8,521 nucleotides of DNA from Pseudomonadales bacterium (GTDB lineage Bacteria > Pseudomonadota > Gammaproteobacteria > Pseudomonadales > Azotimanducaceae). The notes beneath the pieces are model-generated. The model saw nothing but the letters and a program-made list of their open reading frames with translations. It was not told where the DNA came from and did no database searches. Below, piece after piece: positions 6,771 through 8,521 of this stretch (its first letter is position 1; every line of letters begins with the position of its first letter). Location: the NCBI GenBank assembly GCA_022448765.1, contig JAKUTI010000106.1, positions 1-8,521 of the forward strand, read 5' to 3'. The translations under genes and the position numbers were made by a program.

Positions 6771-6916
6771 TGTTGTTTACTTTCTTGGAAACTCGCGTGT
6801 CGGAACTGAGATTGGCATGATGCGCCAAAATGAAGGAACCAAGAAGCGCGCCTTGCGGACCAAGATTAAGCCATCGGCGTCTATCTTTTTAACGGCCGGT
6901 AGGTAATGGTGTCTAC
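6771..6916. other. Divergent intergenic region between mutY and the 131-aa gene
   Basis: This 146-nt gap must hold the promoters of mutY (leftward) and of the orphan gene/hisB (rightward). I could not find a convincing -35/-10 pair on either strand. On the plus strand an ATG-ATG at 6817-6822 opens a 29-codon frame ending at TAA 6904-6906, ten bases before the next start. The peptide would be rich in Lys and Arg (NEGTKKRALRTKIKPSAS). Its ribosome binding site is poor, and I do not call it a gene. Confidence 0.45.
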
Positions 6917-7312
6917 ATGAGTGAAGTTGGTAGTTGGCAGCCAGACGCGCCGGAGCTTTCCGACGTGCACCGAAACATACTTGGTGTAGCGATCGAGGCA
7001 TTAGATCGACCGCAGCTCGGTCTTTCTGCAGTGCAACAGGGAACGATTCGTCAGGCGGTTCGGGCTTCCGCCGAATCGTGGACGGAATTTTCCCAAGAAC
7101 AATCTTCTGAGACGATCGCCAGTTGGATTCGGGCGTTAACGCGGGCAGAGATGGTTTTAGAGGGTCTCGAATTGGGTGCTCGTTCTCCCGTTATCGCCCT
7201 CGCTCGGCTACTGAAACAACGGGGGGACTACCCGGGCGACCTAACCGCATGGGTAAAGGCGAATACTGACAATAGGTTTCTGCCGTACGGAAGTTTGTCG
7301 GATCGACTGTAG
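6917..7312 (+). CDS. Conserved hypothetical protein upstream of hisB
   Basis: A 131-aa soluble protein, probably all helical, with no signal peptide or membrane segment and no Cys. I do not recognise a named domain. The N-terminal half is acidic and Gln/Ser rich. The C-terminal half contains RAEMVLEGLELGARSPVIAL, LLKQRGDYPGDLTAW and the ending NTDNRFLPYGSLSDRL. That ending looks constrained, and I have a memory of similar endings in gammaproteobacterial proteins of unknown function. The ATG at 6917 has only a weak Shine-Dalgarno (AGG at 6901-6903, rather far). The gene is on the same strand as hisB with 51 nt between them, so the two may share a transcript. The sequence does not indicate a role in histidine synthesis. 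Confidence 0.8.
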   Translation: MSEVGSWQPDAPELSDVHRNILGVAIEALDRPQLGLSAVQQGTIRQAVRASAESWTEFSQEQSSETIASWIRALTRAEMVLEGLELGARSPVIALARLLKQRGDYPGDLTAWVKANTDNRFLPYGSLSDRL

Positions 7313-7350
7313 CGTTGGAACCCCGGATAATTGCGACCTGAGAAAGATGT

Positions 7351-7355
7351 AGGCG
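7351..7355 (+). promoter_or_regulatory. Ribosome binding site that decides the hisB start
   Basis: AGGCG lies eight bases before the GTG at 7364. The alternative in-frame TTG at 7331 has no Shine-Dalgarno and would add 11 residues that lie outside the family's usual N-terminus. The GTG gives a 195-aa protein, the normal length of monofunctional HisB. Confidence 0.6.
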
Positions 7356-7363
7356 AAATTATT

Positions 7364-7951
7364 GTGGCGCGTAATGGCTCAGTCTCCCGCGACACGCTGG
7401 AGACCAAGATAAGCGTCGTTCTGGACATCGATGGTTCGGGACGATCAAAACTCTCGGCGGGGTTACCTTTCTTCGAGCACATGCTCGATCAAATAGCACG
7501 TCACGGCCTGATCGACCTGGAAATCGCGGCATTGGGAGATATCGAAGTCGACGCGCATCACACGGTGGAAGATGTGGGTATCACGTTGGGCCAAGCGCTA
7601 GCCCAAGCGGTTGGCGACAAACAAGGGATTAACCGTTATGGCCACGCGTACGTGCCCCTGGACGAAGCGCTATCTCGCGTTGTGATTGATCTCTCGGGGC
7701 GGCCGGGGCTGACCTTTAACGTCAAATTTGTTCGCCCCAAGGTTGGCGATTTCGATGTGGACCTTCTGCACGAATTCTTTCAGGGGTTTGTAAATCACGC
7801 GCAAGCGACCGTCCATGTGGATAGCATCAGAGGCGAAAATGCTCATCACCAAGCCGAGACTATATTTAAGGCGTTCGGGCGTGCGTTGAGAATGGCGTTA
7901 ACGATCGACCCACGAGTCAAAGGCACTCCGTCGACCAAGGGGTCACTTTGA
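7364..7951 (+). CDS. hisB: Imidazoleglycerol-phosphate dehydratase HisB
   Basis: HisB (EC 4.2.1.19) dehydrates imidazoleglycerol phosphate to imidazoleacetol phosphate, the sixth step of histidine biosynthesis, in the cytoplasm. This is the monofunctional form, without the N-terminal phosphatase domain of the E. coli protein. From the GTG start the Mn-binding and signature motifs are FFEHMLDQIARHG (36-48), HHTVEDVGITLGQ (65-77), GHAYVPLDEALSR and HHQAETIFKAFGRAL (161-175). The sequence is very close to Pseudomonas-type HisB, including the ending PSTKG.L. All metal-ligand motifs are intact. No hisH, hisA or hisF follows. Instead a minus-strand gene overlaps the last 106 nt in antisense. No terminator is visible after the stop. 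Confidence 0.96.
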   Translation: MARNGSVSRDTLETKISVVLDIDGSGRSKLSAGLPFFEHMLDQIARHGLIDLEIAALGDIEVDAHHTVEDVGITLGQALAQAVGDKQGINRYGHAYVPLDEALSRVVIDLSGRPGLTFNVKFVRPKVGDFDVDLLHEFFQGFVNHAQATVHVDSIRGENAHHQAETIFKAFGRALRMALTIDPRVKGTPSTKGSL

Positions 7952-8521
7952 ACCTGCGTCCCATAAACGGCCGGGGATTGAGAGTAGACCAATAGCTGGG
8001 TAGGTCGGTTGTAGCCGCCGGCTTGGGTGGTAAGTTTTTCGGATTGATCGGCTGTAAGGATGCTTAATGAAACCAGGGTCGTTTCTTCCAGGCCCGCCAA
8101 TCGCTTTTCAAGAAATCCAAGCGTGATGTCATGCGGGTGGGCGATCAGAATGGCGTGGCCGCGGCGGTTTGCGATCGCTAACGCTTTCTCGAAAGCGGCG
8201 TTGATAGCTTCCATTTCACGATCGTGATCGAGAAAAACGTCTCGACGCAGGGCGGTAACACCCCACTCCGACGCAACGCCCATTGCCACGGTACGTGCGG
8301 TCGTTCGGCTGTCTAGAAAAAACAAACCTCGTGCGCTGATCACCGACATGAGCGCGTTCATCGAAGCAACGTCCCGTGTGAAACGACTGCCTGTGTGGTT
8401 ACTTACGCCTTTCACACCAGGAATGGAGTTAAGCGCTGCTTCCACCTCCTTCCTAATATCGTCGGGAGTCATGTTAAGGGTTAACGTTCGAACTGGTGGT
8501 AAGGATTCGTCTTCGCTCTCC
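7846..8521 (-). CDS. YibQ-type divergent polysaccharide deacetylase (5' end outside window)
   Basis: Members of this NodB-related divergent polysaccharide deacetylase family (YibQ, DUF610) are usually exported envelope proteins found beside envC-like and ctpA genes. The frame stays open to the right edge: before the ATG at 8472 it reads SLPPVRTLTLNM, which matches the family, so that ATG is internal. The N-terminus with its expected signal peptide and first metal-ligand aspartates lies outside. Visible motifs, numbered from the internal Met, are SNHTGSRFT (24-32), FFLDSRT (51-57) and ILIAHPHDITL (108-118). Family similarity seems to end near residue 147. The last 60 or so residues look unrelated to the family, and about 34 of them are encoded antisense to the end of hisB. 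Either the true stop has been lost or the tail is a natural variable extension. Confidence 0.88.
   Translation of the reverse strand, partial: ESEDESLPPVRTLTLNMTPDDIRKEVEAALNSIPGVKGVSNHTGSRFTRDVASMNALMSVISARGLFFLDSRTTARTVAMGVASEWGVTALRRDVFLDHDREMEAINAAFEKALAIANRRGHAILIAHPHDITLGFLEKRLAGLEETTLVSLSILTADQSEKLTTQAGGYNRPTQLLVYSQSPAVYGTQVQSDPLVDGVPLTRGSIVNAILNARPNALNIVSAW

Noticed and set aside
6817..6906. 29-codon basic peptide frame upstream of the orphan gene.
   Set aside because: Poor ribosome binding site and no recognisable family; noted in the intergenic entry only.
6777..7001. Minus-strand 74-codon frame across the mutY upstream gap.
   Set aside because: Half of it is antisense to the 131-aa gene, and it has no motif I can support.
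7331..7363. TTG at 7331 as the hisB start.
   Set aside because: It adds 11 residues outside the family N-terminus and has no Shine-Dalgarno; GTG at 7364 has AGGCG at good spacing and gives the usual length.
1..8521. Search for mobile elements, CRISPR arrays, toxin-antitoxin pairs or phage-defence genes.
   Set aside because: No transposase, integrase, direct-repeat array, toxin-antitoxin pair or known defence domain was seen on either strand.

Overview
The window looks like a chromosomal segment of a gammaproteobacterium. The strongest evidence is the mutY-yggX pair with a 4-nt stop/start overlap, an arrangement well known from Gammaproteobacteria, together with a monofunctional HisB that reads like the Pseudomonas-type enzyme. 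Base composition and codon use look even throughout. I see no transposase, integrase, tRNA, rRNA or CRISPR array. The content is mostly housekeeping and catabolic, with two gene pairs of unknown function.

Layout. Positions 1-684 (+) hold the C-terminal quarter of pyruvate phosphate dikinase, cut by the window edge. It is followed on the same strand by an aldehyde dehydrogenase of unknown substrate (767-2194). A GC-rich hairpin (2212-2230) separates this from genes on the minus strand: a small SAM-dependent methyltransferase (2259-2846), a structured gap, and a tight pair made of a YbjQ/UPF0145-family protein (3089-3409) and a two-helix membrane protein (3410-3646). A divergent gap leads to an inosine/uridine-type nucleoside hydrolase on the plus strand (3749-4681). 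Its stop codon overlaps that of an alpha/beta-hydrolase-fold protein on the minus strand (4678-5397). That gene is the last of a probable mutY-yggX-hydrolase operon (6770 down to 4678).

Divergent from mutY is an unrecognised 131-aa protein (6917-7312), then hisB (7364-7951). A YibQ-type divergent polysaccharide deacetylase enters from the right edge on the minus strand. Its 3' end runs 106 nt antisense into hisB.

How the genes relate. PPDK (pyruvate/PEP interconversion), ALDH (aldehyde oxidation) and the nucleoside hydrolase (nucleoside salvage) are central or catabolic enzymes with no evident shared pathway. MutY and YggX both protect against oxidative damage. HisB acts in histidine biosynthesis. 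In many relatives hisB is followed by hisH, hisA and hisF, but here those genes are absent and a deacetylase gene abuts and overlaps hisB. The main structural curiosity of the window is this apparent loss of hisHAF with a possible scar in the form of an antisense C-terminal extension. I do not see a clear undescribed multi-gene system. The next best leads are the Cys-nucleophile hydrolase without an evident catalytic His, the YbjQ/membrane-protein pair, and the orphan gene before hisB.
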